Assembly: GCA_014377455.1 (NCBI GenBank)
Contig: JACMPO010000137.1
Span: 1 to 58,082, forward strand
Direction: 5' to 3'
From: Flavobacterium sp.
GTDB taxonomy: Bacteria > Bacteroidota > Bacteroidia > Flavobacteriales > Flavobacteriaceae
Length of the DNA stretch: 58,082 nucleotides
Every line of letters starts with the position of its first letter. Position 1 is the first letter of the stretch. Below the pieces are notes generated by a model. It was not told the origin of the DNA and did no database searches. It saw only the letters and a program-made list of their open reading frames with translations. A program made the translations under genes and the position numbers. Positions 21,717-30,709 of the stretch are shown here, one piece after another.

Positions 21717-23438
21717 ATGAAAAAAATTACTCTTTTATTCTTGTTGTTCTTGTCAACGTTATCTTTCAGTCAATGTTTAACGGCTCTTTATGGACAATAT
21801 CCTGCAGCAACTTTTGTTCCTAACGGATCTTCATGTGATGGTTTGACATCACAAACGATTACTACTGTAGGTTTTGCCAGTGAATATTCACTAGTGACAC
21901 TTGTATCGGGTCAAACTTATACCTTTGTGAGTTCTATATCTAGTGATGTAATCACAATTAGCACAGATGCTGGCGCAACCGCAGCTACATTTGGAACAGG
22001 CTCTGTTACTTGGGTTTCAACAGTCTCTGGTGATGTAAGGTTTTACACCCATCTAACAGCATGTGGTAATAGTACTATTTCTAGAACTCGAAGTTTAAAA
22101 TGTGGAATACCGCCATGTACGCCACCTACAGTTACATATGCTGTGGTGACCAACTGTCCAGCATTGACATTTAATGTTATGGCTAATATTTCAAATTTAG
22201 GTTCAGCAACTTCTATTACGGTAACTGATAATCAGTCAAGTCCTTCGCAACAAGTTACTGCAACTGGCACAGTTACTTTTGGACCATACACAAACGGAAC
22301 TTCTGTTATTTTGACTGCAACAAATGATCAGTTTTCAGTATGTAATGTTGTTAGTAATAACTTAATGCAAACACAATGCCCACCTGCAAACGACAATTTA
22401 GCAAATGCATTAGCTATTTCTTGTGGAAGCAGTTATACTGGTGATACCACTTATGCAACCTTAGATGAGGATAATGCACCAGATGGATTTGGTGCTGATA
22501 TGGATGCACCAAATGTTTGGTATTCATACACAGGTTCAGGAACACCACAATCAGTAACTCTAAATCTTTGTGGTTCTAGTTATGATACTTCAGTTCTAGT
22601 TTACACAGGTACATCTGGATCTTTAACTTTAGTAGCAGGAAATGACGATGACTCAAGTTGCACCATAACTACAAGATCAAAAGTTACTTTTTTGTCAGAT
22701 GGTGTGACCACTTACAAAATAGCGATTGAAGGTTATAATTTTACTAGCGTTGGGGCTTTTACAATGGATGTTTCATGTGCAGTAGTAACTCCTCCTGCAG
22801 TTGCTAACCAGTCTTGTGATTTAGCTTTAATTGTACCTGTTGATGGTTCTGTAACTACATCAGATAATTCATATGGAACAACAAATCCAAACCAACCAAG
22901 TTGTGATCCATTTGGTTCAGTTCAAGATGTATGGTTTTCATTTGTAGCACCTTCAGATGCTGTTGATTGTTTAGTTTCTAATACTACAATGACATCATTA
23001 AATGTAAATGCATATTCTGGTACTTGTACAACTTTAACTCCTTTAACTGGAGCTTGTAGTTCTAATTTGATTGCACCAACTACTAAAAATTTGACAGGAT
23101 TAACTCCAGGTGCAATTTATTATATTCAAGTTTGGAGTAATGCTTCCGAGCAAGGAACTTTTACCTTGAAACTTACAAGTGTAGGATTATCAAATACAAG
23201 TTTTAATTCAGATAATTTCAATCTATATCCAAACCCTGTGAAGGATATATTGAATTTATCATCTGAAAAAACAATAAATTCGGTTAAAGTTTTCAATTTA
23301 TTAGGACAAGAGGTGGCTGTTAAAAATTTTGATTCTAATCAAGTTCAAATTGATTTGTCTAGTTTATCTTCTGGTACTTATTTATTAAAAATAGTTTCTG
23401 AAAATCAAATAAAATCTTTAAAAATTATGAAAAAATAA
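21717..23438 (+). CDS. T9SS cargo protein with adhesin-like and PPC-like domains
   Basis: Start placed at ATG 21717, giving a standard signal peptide (MKKITLLFLLFLSTLSFSQ) and 573 residues; the frame is open to a TTG at 21660 but that would bury the signal. After a Thr/Ser-rich first domain come two regions resembling pre-peptidase C-terminal beta domains (PANDNLANALAISC, then NQSCDLALIVPVDGS). The C-terminus has the T9SS type A sorting domain (NLYPNPVKDILNLSS, FNLLGQEV, LSSGTYLLKI, SLKIMKK). Predicted to cross the outer membrane by T9SS and stay on the surface or be released. The ligand is unknown. Confidence 0.88.
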   Translation: MKKITLLFLLFLSTLSFSQCLTALYGQYPAATFVPNGSSCDGLTSQTITTVGFASEYSLVTLVSGQTYTFVSSISSDVITISTDAGATAATFGTGSVTWVSTVSGDVRFYTHLTACGNSTISRTRSLKCGIPPCTPPTVTYAVVTNCPALTFNVMANISNLGSATSITVTDNQSSPSQQVTATGTVTFGPYTNGTSVILTATNDQFSVCNVVSNNLMQTQCPPANDNLANALAISCGSSYTGDTTYATLDEDNAPDGFGADMDAPNVWYSYTGSGTPQSVTLNLCGSSYDTSVLVYTGTSGSLTLVAGNDDDSSCTITTRSKVTFLSDGVTTYKIAIEGYNFTSVGAFTMDVSCAVVTPPAVANQSCDLALIVPVDGSVTTSDNSYGTTNPNQPSCDPFGSVQDVWFSFVAPSDAVDCLVSNTTMTSLNVNAYSGTCTTLTPLTGACSSNLIAPTTKNLTGLTPGAIYYIQVWSNASEQGTFTLKLTSVGLSNTSFNSDNFNLYPNPVKDILNLSSEKTINSVKVFNLLGQEVAVKNFDSNQVQIDLSSLSSGTYLLKIVSENQIKSLKIMKK

Positions 23439-23456
23439 TTTAAAAAATAATCAAAT

Positions 23457-23488
23457 TAAAAGGTTCTATTTAGGTAGAGCCTTTTTTT
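23457..23488 (+). terminator. Intrinsic terminator after T9SS gene
   Basis: Stem AGGTTCTA/TAGAGCCT (23461-23468 and 23475-23482, one G-U pair) around a 6-base loop, flanked by A residues on the left and a T run on the right. Confidence 0.82.
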
Positions 23489-23564
23489 GTAGTTTTAGTT
23501 TTAGTTTTAAACTTTAAGAAAATTTTTTTGAGTACTTTTATATTTTTAATCTTTAAAATTTCCT

Positions 23565-26500
23565 ATGATGAAAAAAATTACTTTTTTAATATTATTTTTT
23601 TGTTTTACAATACAAATTAGTTTTTCTCAAAATATTTCATCTTATGTTTTTTCACAATCTAATTCTTTGTATAATGAAATTTCCGGAGGAACAGTTTTAG
23701 GAAATATACTTGCAGATGATGAACGATTTACAGACCCATCAATTCCTCTTGGAAGCGCAGCATATACTGGAGTTGGTTATCCAATAGGATTTAATTTTAC
23801 CTTTAATGGTTTAGTTTACGATAGATTCGGGTTAAATACTAATGGTTGGATTGCATTAGGTTCCTCATTATTAACCCCATCTGTAGATTTAAATACTACA
23901 ACGTCCTATGTTCCTTTAAATTCTATAAATACAGTAGTTAGCAATACACTTGTGGCAAGAATTTCAGTTCTAGGTAGAGATTTACAATCACAAACTGGAG
24001 GTTCAATTCGATTTGAGGTTCAAGGTACAGCACCAAATAGGGTTTTAACAATACAATGGAAAAATTTCAGAAAATATACATCAACTGGCGATTCATATAA
24101 TTTTCAAATCAAACTAAACGAAACATCAAACGTAATAAATTTAGTTTATGGAACTTTTTTAAATGATGTAAATGCTACTACTGTTCAGTGTGGCTTAAGA
24201 GCAAATCCAAATACGCCAGCTACAAATTATAACTCGAGAACCACAATAACTGATTGGACTGTTTCATCAAATAGTATTTATTCAAATGATACAATGGCAC
24301 TTTCTTCGAGTGTATATCCAATATCTGGTTTAACTTATACTTTTTCCCCACCATTGCCATGTTCTGGAACTCCAAACCCTGGAAATACATTTTCTACAAA
24401 TTCATCTGTTTGTAGTGGTTCAAATTTTACTTTGTCACTTCAAAATACAGTTTCTGGATCTGGTGTTACTTATCAATGGCAGTCATCTGCAAATGGATTG
24501 GTTTATTCAAACGTAAGTGGAGAAATATCTAATAATTTTTATACTTCACAAACCAATACAACTTTTTACAGATGCGCAGTAACTTGTTCTGGTTCTGCTG
24601 AAACAGTATTTAGTAATCCAATTCAAATAGCTCTAAATCCTTTAAGTCAATGTTATTGTACACCCACATATTCAACAGGAAAAACTGAAGGGGATTTAAT
24701 TTCAAATATTGATATTGTTGGAACAACTTTATCTAATTTTACAGGAGTAGATCCAGTAAATCCCTCTTATACTTTTTTTACTGGACAATCAAATTATACG
24801 GGTTCTTTGCAAGCAGGTTCAAGTTATAACGTTAATATTACAGTTGGATCTTTTGGAAATCAAAATATTGCGGCATGGATAGATTACAATGACGATGCAA
24901 TTTTTTCAACTTCTGAAAGAGTTGGATTTACAACAACTGCAATTAATTCAAATGGGACAGCAACTTTTATTATAACATTATCTTGTAATCCGTCATTAGG
25001 AAGCCATGTTATTAGATTACGAGATGTTTATGGCATTCCAGGAAATTTAATTGACCCTTGTAATAATTATATTTATGGTGAAACAGAGGATTATTTAATT
25101 ACGATTACTGCCCCGGTTTCATGTCCGCAACCATCAAATTTAAGCTCAAATTCTATAACTGGAACTACTGCAACTTTAACATGGAATGTAGGTTGTGCCG
25201 AAACTTCTTGGGATTTAAATTTAAATATTGCAGGTGGAGGTATTCCTACTGGAACGCCAAATTATCCAAATGTTACAAGTCCTTTTGGAGTTACAGGTTT
25301 AAATCCAGAAACAAACTATGAATTTTATGTTAGAGCAAACTGCAATTCAAATGGATATAGTTTATGGTCAGGACCATATGTTTTTAAAACATCTCCATTA
25401 AATGATGAATGTAATGAATCAGTTCATCTTATTACAGGTTCGGATTTTTTTACCAATCCTATAACTGGAAACAATATTTCTGCTACCAATTCAAATCCTC
25501 CAGCTCCGGGATGCGCCTCCTTTTCAGGAGGAGATGTATGGTATAAAATCACAATTCCGGATTCAGGTAATCTTACAATCGAAACAAATTCTTCAAATGG
25601 AAGTGCAATTGTAGATACTGGAATGGCAGTATACAGTGGAACTTGTTCTAATTTAAATTTAGTAGCTTGTGATGATGATTCTTCTACTGATGGCAATTTT
25701 TCTCTAATGAATCTTATAAATAGAATTCCTGGAGAAGTTTTATTTGTAAACGTGTGGGATAATGGAAACATTAATTCTGGAAAATTTCAAATTTCGGCAT
25801 TTGATTGCCCTTCGCAAACAGCACAACCTACAGGAAATACAACTCAAGTATTTTGTAATTCAGCAACTATTAATGATTTAAATGTGAACGGAACTTCTAT
25901 AAAATGGTATGATGCTCAAACAGGAGGTAATTTACTCCCTGCAAACACAAGTTTAGTCTCGAACAGTATATATTATGCATCTCAAACGATAAATTGTGAA
26001 AGTTATCATAGACTGGGAGTTACTGCTATAATTTCATCAAATCCATCTACGAATGATGCTACATTGTCTAATCCAGATGATAATTCAGATGGTGTTGTAG
26101 CTTTTGAATTGACTTCCGCTAACGCAATAATTTATAACCAACCAAGTGCTACATTTAGTTATTATGTAGATTTTTTTGATGCAGATAATGGGGTAAACTC
26201 GATTTTAAATCCAACTTCATTTATGAATTCAACAAATCCTCAAACCGTTTATGCACGTGTAGAAAATGCTCCTAGTTGTTACAATATTGCCCAAATATTT
26301 TTAAATGTAACTCCAATGTTAGAAATTAACACATTTGATTTAAAAGGTTTAACTTATTATCCAAACCCTATTAAAGATTTATTGAACATTAAATATTCAC
26401 ATAATATTACAAAAGTTCAAATTTTTAATATTACCGGTCAAGAACTATTAACCGATAACATTAATACTACACAAGCTCAAATTGATTTATCCAGATTTAC

Positions 26501-26570
26501 ATCTGGTACATATCTTTTAAAAATTTCATCAGGAGATTTTGTCAAATCTGTAAAGATTATTAAAGAATAA
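23565..26570 (+). CDS. Large T9SS cargo protein with GEVED and fibronectin III domains
   Basis: A 1001-residue exported protein. Signal peptide 1-21. The N-terminal beta-rich domain of about 22-270 contains PIGFNFTFNGLVYDRFGLNTNGWIALG. A cysteine-bearing Ig-like stretch follows. A GEVED domain (about 364-515) is recognised by AAWIDYNDDAIFSTSERVGF and YGETEDYLITI. Then a fibronectin type III domain (about 516-610), a PPC-like domain (about 612-748), an Ig-like segment and the T9SS type A sorting domain from about 925 (YYPNPIKDLLNIKY ... SGTYLLKISSG ... SVKIIKE). Likely surface adhesin or matrix protein; no enzyme motif seen. It has its own terminator. Confidence 0.88.
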   Translation: MMKKITFLILFFCFTIQISFSQNISSYVFSQSNSLYNEISGGTVLGNILADDERFTDPSIPLGSAAYTGVGYPIGFNFTFNGLVYDRFGLNTNGWIALGSSLLTPSVDLNTTTSYVPLNSINTVVSNTLVARISVLGRDLQSQTGGSIRFEVQGTAPNRVLTIQWKNFRKYTSTGDSYNFQIKLNETSNVINLVYGTFLNDVNATTVQCGLRANPNTPATNYNSRTTITDWTVSSNSIYSNDTMALSSSVYPISGLTYTFSPPLPCSGTPNPGNTFSTNSSVCSGSNFTLSLQNTVSGSGVTYQWQSSANGLVYSNVSGEISNNFYTSQTNTTFYRCAVTCSGSAETVFSNPIQIALNPLSQCYCTPTYSTGKTEGDLISNIDIVGTTLSNFTGVDPVNPSYTFFTGQSNYTGSLQAGSSYNVNITVGSFGNQNIAAWIDYNDDAIFSTSERVGFTTTAINSNGTATFIITLSCNPSLGSHVIRLRDVYGIPGNLIDPCNNYIYGETEDYLITITAPVSCPQPSNLSSNSITGTTATLTWNVGCAETSWDLNLNIAGGGIPTGTPNYPNVTSPFGVTGLNPETNYEFYVRANCNSNGYSLWSGPYVFKTSPLNDECNESVHLITGSDFFTNPITGNNISATNSNPPAPGCASFSGGDVWYKITIPDSGNLTIETNSSNGSAIVDTGMAVYSGTCSNLNLVACDDDSSTDGNFSLMNLINRIPGEVLFVNVWDNGNINSGKFQISAFDCPSQTAQPTGNTTQVFCNSATINDLNVNGTSIKWYDAQTGGNLLPANTSLVSNSIYYASQTINCESYHRLGVTAIISSNPSTNDATLSNPDDNSDGVVAFELTSANAIIYNQPSATFSYYVDFFDADNGVNSILNPTSFMNSTNPQTVYARVENAPSCYNIAQIFLNVTPMLEINTFDLKGLTYYPNPIKDLLNIKYSHNITKVQIFNITGQELLTDNINTTQAQIDLSRFTSGTYLLKISSGDFVKSVKIIKE

Positions 26571-26592
26571 TTTGTTCATAAATTTTTTTTTT

Positions 26593-26626
26593 AAAAGTCC
26601 TGCAATTGCGGGACTTTTACTTTTTT
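26593..26626 (+). terminator. Intrinsic terminator after large T9SS gene
   Basis: AAAAGTCC (26593-26600) pairs with GGACTTTT (26611-26618), with further pairing inward through GCAATTGC; T run at 26621-26626. Confidence 0.85.
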
Positions 26627-26635
26627 ATAAAAATG

Positions 26636-26643
26636 TATATTTG
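26636..26643 (+). promoter_or_regulatory. Possible -7 element for the GT2-CoaE gene
   Basis: TATATTTG, a full match to TAnnTTTG, 14 bases before the ATG at 26658. No TTG at standard spacing because the preceding terminator occupies that place. Confidence 0.4.
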
Positions 26644-26657
26644 TTAAAATTTAAAAA

Positions 26658-28289
26658 ATGTTTTTTTCTTTAATAATTCCAGTTTTTAATCGACCAGAAG
26701 AAATAGATGAACTTTTAAAGAGTCTAGTAGAACTTCAATACAAAAAAAGTTTTGAAATTGTAATAGTCGAAGATGGATCAACAATTAATTGCGAAGAAAT
26801 TGTAAAAAAATTTCAAGAAAAACTTAATATTTCATATTATTTTAAAACAAATTCTGGTCCTGGAGATTCAAGAAATTATGGAATGAAAATGGCTCAGGGA
26901 GATTATTTTATAATTTTTGATTCAGATTGCATCATCCCAAATAATTATTTAGATGAAGTTGAAATTGAATTAGAAACTGAATTTGTTGACTGTTTTGGAG
27001 GTCCTGATACAGCTTTGAAATCGTTTTCTAATATTCAGAAGGCTATTAATTTTTCGATGACTTCATTTTTAACTACAGGTGGTATTCGCGGAGGTTCGGA
27101 ATCTATTTCAAAATTTCAACCGCGCAGTTTTAATATGGGAATTTCTCAGAAAGCTTTTCAGGAATCTAACGGCTTTGGAAATATTCATCCTGGCGAAGAT
27201 CCAGATTTAAGCATCAGACTGTGGAATTTAGGTTTTAAAACACGCTTATTTCCTAAAGCTTTTGTTTATCATAAGCGACGAATCGATTGGGAAAAATTTT
27301 CTGTTCAAGTTTCCAAATTTGGAAAGGCAAGACCAATATTAAATTATTGGTATCCTGAGTATAGTAAAATAACTTTTTGGTTTCCCACGCTTTTTGTTAC
27401 AGGATTCTATTTTTCAATTATTTGTCTTTTTGTGCTATTTGATATTCCTTTAAAAATATATTTCGCATATTTTATAATCATATTTTTATTTTCTACCTAT
27501 CAAAATAAAAGCATTAGTATAGGTTTTCTATCGCTTATAGCTGTTTGGAAACAATTTTTTGGATATGGATTAGGTTTTTTAGAATCGTTTGTGAAGATTC
27601 AAATTTTGAAAAAAAAACCGGAAGTTGCTTTTCCTGAATTATTTTTTATGAATCAAATTGAATCTATTGAAATCAATGAGTTTAAGGAATTATCACAGCA
27701 TATAAAAACTAAAATAATAGGTCTTACAGGTGGTATAGGTAGTGGTAAAACTACAGTTGCAAATTACATTAAATCCCTAGGTATTCCAGTTTATATTTCA
27801 GATTTAGAAGCTAAAAAAGTGATGGAATTCCCAAAAATTATTACAAAGATTGAAGCAATTTTTGGTAATGAGGTAGTTTTAGGAACTAGTTTAAATCGAG
27901 AAAAATTAGCTTCTATTGTTTTTAAAGAACCCGAAAAGTTAAAACAACTTAATGCTTTAGTTCATCCTGAGGTTAAAATGCATTTCGACCGTTGGGTTTC
28001 CATTAATAAAAAAGAACCTTTTGTAGTAAAAGAAGCTGCAATACTTTTCGAAAGCGGAAGCTACAAGGATTGCGATTTGATTTTAACAGTTGTTGCACCT
28101 ATAGAAACTAGAATCGAAAGAGTTTTAAAACGTGATAATACTTCAAGAGAAAAAGTATTAAATCGAATAAATAATCAATTATCAGATAATCAGCGAATTG
28201 AGCGGAGTGACTTTGTTATTCAAAACGAAAATTTAGAAGATATGAAAATGCAAGTTTTAGAGATTATTAAAACATTGTCAATTAAATAA
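26658..28289 (+). CDS. coaE: Fusion: family 2 glycosyltransferase + dephospho-CoA kinase (CoaE)
   Basis: One 543-residue frame holds two normally separate proteins. Residues 1 to about 330 are a GT2 glycosyltransferase: FFSLIIPVFNRPEEIDELLKSL, DYFIIFDSDCIIP (DxD-like), GEDPDLSIRLWNLGFKTRLFP and C-terminal membrane helices near 245-300. Residues about 353-543 are a full-length CoaE, which phosphorylates dephospho-CoA in the last CoA step: P-loop GGIGSGKT (358-365), ISDLEAKKV, the LVHPEVKMHFDRW lid region and RVLKRDNTSREKVLNRINNQL. No stop or frameshift lies between them. An internal ATG at Met331 (27648) could restart translation and give a separate CoaE. With only one such kinase seen here, the CoaE half is presumably essential. 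Confidence 0.9.
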   Translation: MFFSLIIPVFNRPEEIDELLKSLVELQYKKSFEIVIVEDGSTINCEEIVKKFQEKLNISYYFKTNSGPGDSRNYGMKMAQGDYFIIFDSDCIIPNNYLDEVEIELETEFVDCFGGPDTALKSFSNIQKAINFSMTSFLTTGGIRGGSESISKFQPRSFNMGISQKAFQESNGFGNIHPGEDPDLSIRLWNLGFKTRLFPKAFVYHKRRIDWEKFSVQVSKFGKARPILNYWYPEYSKITFWFPTLFVTGFYFSIICLFVLFDIPLKIYFAYFIIIFLFSTYQNKSISIGFLSLIAVWKQFFGYGLGFLESFVKIQILKKKPEVAFPELFFMNQIESIEINEFKELSQHIKTKIIGLTGGIGSGKTTVANYIKSLGIPVYISDLEAKKVMEFPKIITKIEAIFGNEVVLGTSLNREKLASIVFKEPEKLKQLNALVHPEVKMHFDRWVSINKKEPFVVKEAAILFESGSYKDCDLILTVVAPIETRIERVLKRDNTSREKVLNRINNQLSDNQRIERSDFVIQNENLEDMKMQVLEIIKTLSIK

Positions 28290-28347
28290 TTTTTTTATGC
28301 AATGTTAATATTTGGTTAATACATTAACTGTGTAAATGTTAAAATAC

Positions 28348-28355
28348 TAAATTTG
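28348..28355 (+). promoter_or_regulatory. -7-like element directly before the histidine kinase ATG
   Basis: TAAATTTG matches TAnnTTTG but ends 5 bases before the ATG at 28361, so transcription would begin at or next to the start codon. No TTG box at normal spacing. Confidence 0.35.
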
Positions 28356-28360
28356 TTTCG

Positions 28361-29944
28361 ATGAATAAGTTTGTTTTTAGGTTGTTAGTTGTTTTAATGA
28401 GTTTGTCATTATTAGGAATAATAATGGTTCAAGTTTACTGGTTCAACAAATCACTTGAAAATAATGAAGAACAATTTAAGTTTCACGTTAAACAAGTGTT
28501 AGGAAATGTAGCTTCTAAACTACAAAAACAAGAAGAATACGCTTTTTACAGTAAGTGTAAAAAACTTAAAGATAGTACAGGGAAAAATCCCAAAAAAACT
28601 GACTTACTAGAATATGGTTATTATCAACGTAACTCGAAAACAAATCAAACCATTGTTTATTCAAATAGCATCATAGCAGAAGATTACGATATATTTGCCA
28701 CGTTCTTTGACAAAAAAAATGATAGTGTTAAGGTAAAAAGTTATGCAGCAAAGCGCAAGACTGAAATTTTTAATAATAACTCTCTTGAAAATATAAGTAT
28801 CGAAACTCAACCGATACCCAATACAACAATAGAAAAATCGGGAAATATTGATATTTTAGAAAACGCACAATTTGAAATTGCTTATAAAGATATTTCTTCT
28901 AATTATCCAATCCAAGATCGAGTTTCAGTTGAAAACTTACAAAAATTATTGGAAAGAGAATTAAATGAGTACGGAGTAAAAACCCCATTTGAATTTAACG
29001 TTTACAGTAACGGTTTAGCCACTAAAATTAAATCAGAGCATTTTAGATTTGATAAAAACGCAACGTACACCATTCCAATATTTATTGATAATGACGGAAA
29101 TAACAAATATTCGCTTTTAATAACTTTCCCTCATAAAATTAAATTTTTATTTTCCGAATTACTTGGAATTACTCTGTTATCAATAATTTTTACTTTAATA
29201 ATTATAATTGCTTACGCAAATGCTTTGAATCAGCTTATACGTCAACGTCAGATATCAGAAATTAAAACTGATTTTATAAACAACATGACTCATGAATTTA
29301 AAACTCCAATTGCTACAATAAATTTAGCTCTTGATGCTATAAAAAATCCTAAAGTTATCGATGATAAAGAAAAGGTATTTCGCTACTTAGAAATGATTAG
29401 AGATGAAAACAAGCGAATGCATGCACAAGTGGAAAATGTTTTGCGGATTTCAAAACTAGAAAAAAGAGAATTAGATATTACTAAAGAATCCCAAAATGTT
29501 CATGACATTATTGAAGACGCTATTGAACACGTAAATTTGATTATTGAAGACAGAAATGGTTCAATAACAACTCATTTAGATGCAAATAGAACCACAATAC
29601 TACTAAACGACGTACATTTCACTAATGTGATTGTAAATATTTTAGATAATGCTATAAAGTATTCACCTGAAAATCCTATAATCGATATTTATACTGAAAA
29701 TTTAAAAGATTTTATTTTAATAAAAATTAAGGATCATGGTTCCGGTATGAGCAAAGTGGCTCAAAAACGAATTTTCGAAAAGTTCTACCGCGAACATACT
29801 GGTGATTTACATAATGTTAAAGGTCATGGTTTAGGCTTAGCTTATGTAAAAAGAATTGTTGAAGATCATAATGGTCAAATTTTCGTAGAAAGCGAAAAAG
29901 GAAAAGGAAGTACATTTATAATTAAAGTCCCACTCATAAATTAA
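28361..29944 (+). CDS. Sensor histidine kinase (RprX-like)
   Basis: A 527-residue membrane kinase. N-terminal membrane helix (about 7-28), a large periplasmic sensor domain (about 30-260), a second helix (about 265-288) and then HisKA with the phospho-accepting His311 in MTHEFKTPIATI. The ATPase domain has N box NILDNAIKYS, G1 DHGSGMS, the F box FEKFYRE and G2 GHGLGLAYVK. Six bases ahead of its response regulator. The arrangement resembles RprX/RprY of Bacteroidota; the signal is unknown. Confidence 0.93.
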   Translation: MNKFVFRLLVVLMSLSLLGIIMVQVYWFNKSLENNEEQFKFHVKQVLGNVASKLQKQEEYAFYSKCKKLKDSTGKNPKKTDLLEYGYYQRNSKTNQTIVYSNSIIAEDYDIFATFFDKKNDSVKVKSYAAKRKTEIFNNNSLENISIETQPIPNTTIEKSGNIDILENAQFEIAYKDISSNYPIQDRVSVENLQKLLERELNEYGVKTPFEFNVYSNGLATKIKSEHFRFDKNATYTIPIFIDNDGNNKYSLLITFPHKIKFLFSELLGITLLSIIFTLIIIIAYANALNQLIRQRQISEIKTDFINNMTHEFKTPIATINLALDAIKNPKVIDDKEKVFRYLEMIRDENKRMHAQVENVLRISKLEKRELDITKESQNVHDIIEDAIEHVNLIIEDRNGSITTHLDANRTTILLNDVHFTNVIVNILDNAIKYSPENPIIDIYTENLKDFILIKIKDHGSGMSKVAQKRIFEKFYREHTGDLHNVKGHGLGLAYVKRIVEDHNGQIFVESEKGKGSTFIIKVPLIN

Positions 29945-29950
29945 AAAAAA

Positions 29951-30655
29951 ATGGAAAAAGAAAATAAAAAAATACTTTTGGTCGAAGATGATCAAAATTT
30001 TGGTTCTATTCTGAAAGATTATCTAATGCTAAATGATTTTGAAGTAACATTAGCAAAAAATGGAATGGAAGGTTTTGAAAAATTCAAAAAAGATACCTAT
30101 GATTTATGTATTTTAGATGTCATGATGCCTTATAAAGATGGATATACTTTGGCAAAAGAAATTAGAGATAAAAATAAAGAGGTTCCAATAGTTTTTTTAA
30201 CTGCAAAAACCATGAAAGAAGATGTGTTAAAAGGGTACAAAGTCGGTGCTGATGATTATTTAAATAAACCATTTGACTCAGAAGTTTTATTGATGAAAAT
30301 TAAAGCGATAATGCAACGAAAAGCATCTGAAACTAAATCGGAAAATATTAAATTTGAATTTGAAATTGGTAAATTTCATTTGAATTCCAAGTTACGATTT
30401 TTGAGTTTTCCAGGTAATGAACAAATTAAGCTATCACCCAAAGAGAATGAATTGCTTAAAATGTTGGCATTGTATGAAGACGATTTGATGCCAAGAGAAT
30501 TAGCATTAACTAAAATTTGGAGAGACGATAACTATTTCACCTCTAGAAGTATGGATGTTTACATTGCTAAATTAAGAAAATATCTTAAGGAAGATCCAAA
30601 TGTGGAAATATTAAATATTCACGGTGAAGGTTTTAGATTAGTAGTAAAAAAATAA
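29951..30655 (+). CDS. OmpR/PhoB-type response regulator (RprY-like)
   Basis: A 234-residue regulator. Receiver domain with acidic VEDD and phospho-acceptor Asp56 in LCILDVMMP, the conserved Thr/Ala pair FLTAKT and Lys in LNKPF. The C-terminal winged-helix DNA-binding domain has LSPKENELLKMLALYEDDLMPRELALTKIW and SMDVYIAKLRKYL. Partner of the kinase immediately upstream. Followed by a strong terminator. Confidence 0.95.
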   Translation: MEKENKKILLVEDDQNFGSILKDYLMLNDFEVTLAKNGMEGFEKFKKDTYDLCILDVMMPYKDGYTLAKEIRDKNKEVPIVFLTAKTMKEDVLKGYKVGADDYLNKPFDSEVLLMKIKAIMQRKASETKSENIKFEFEIGKFHLNSKLRFLSFPGNEQIKLSPKENELLKMLALYEDDLMPRELALTKIWRDDNYFTSRSMDVYIAKLRKYLKEDPNVEILNIHGEGFRLVVKK

Positions 30656-30675
30656 AATTTTAAATTCAATAAATT

Positions 30676-30709
30676 AAAGACTATCATTGTTATTTTGATA
30701 GTCTTTTTT
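30676..30709 (+). terminator. Intrinsic terminator between convergent genes
   Basis: Perfect 11-bp stem AAAGACTATCA/TGATAGTCTTT (30676-30686 and 30696-30706) with a 9-base loop and T run. It ends the two-component operon and lies against the stop of the minus-strand GT9 gene. Confidence 0.85.

Noticed and set aside
25424..25771. 115-codon minus-strand frame inside the large T9SS gene
   Set aside because: Antisense shadow of the PPC-like domain region; no promoter or family match.
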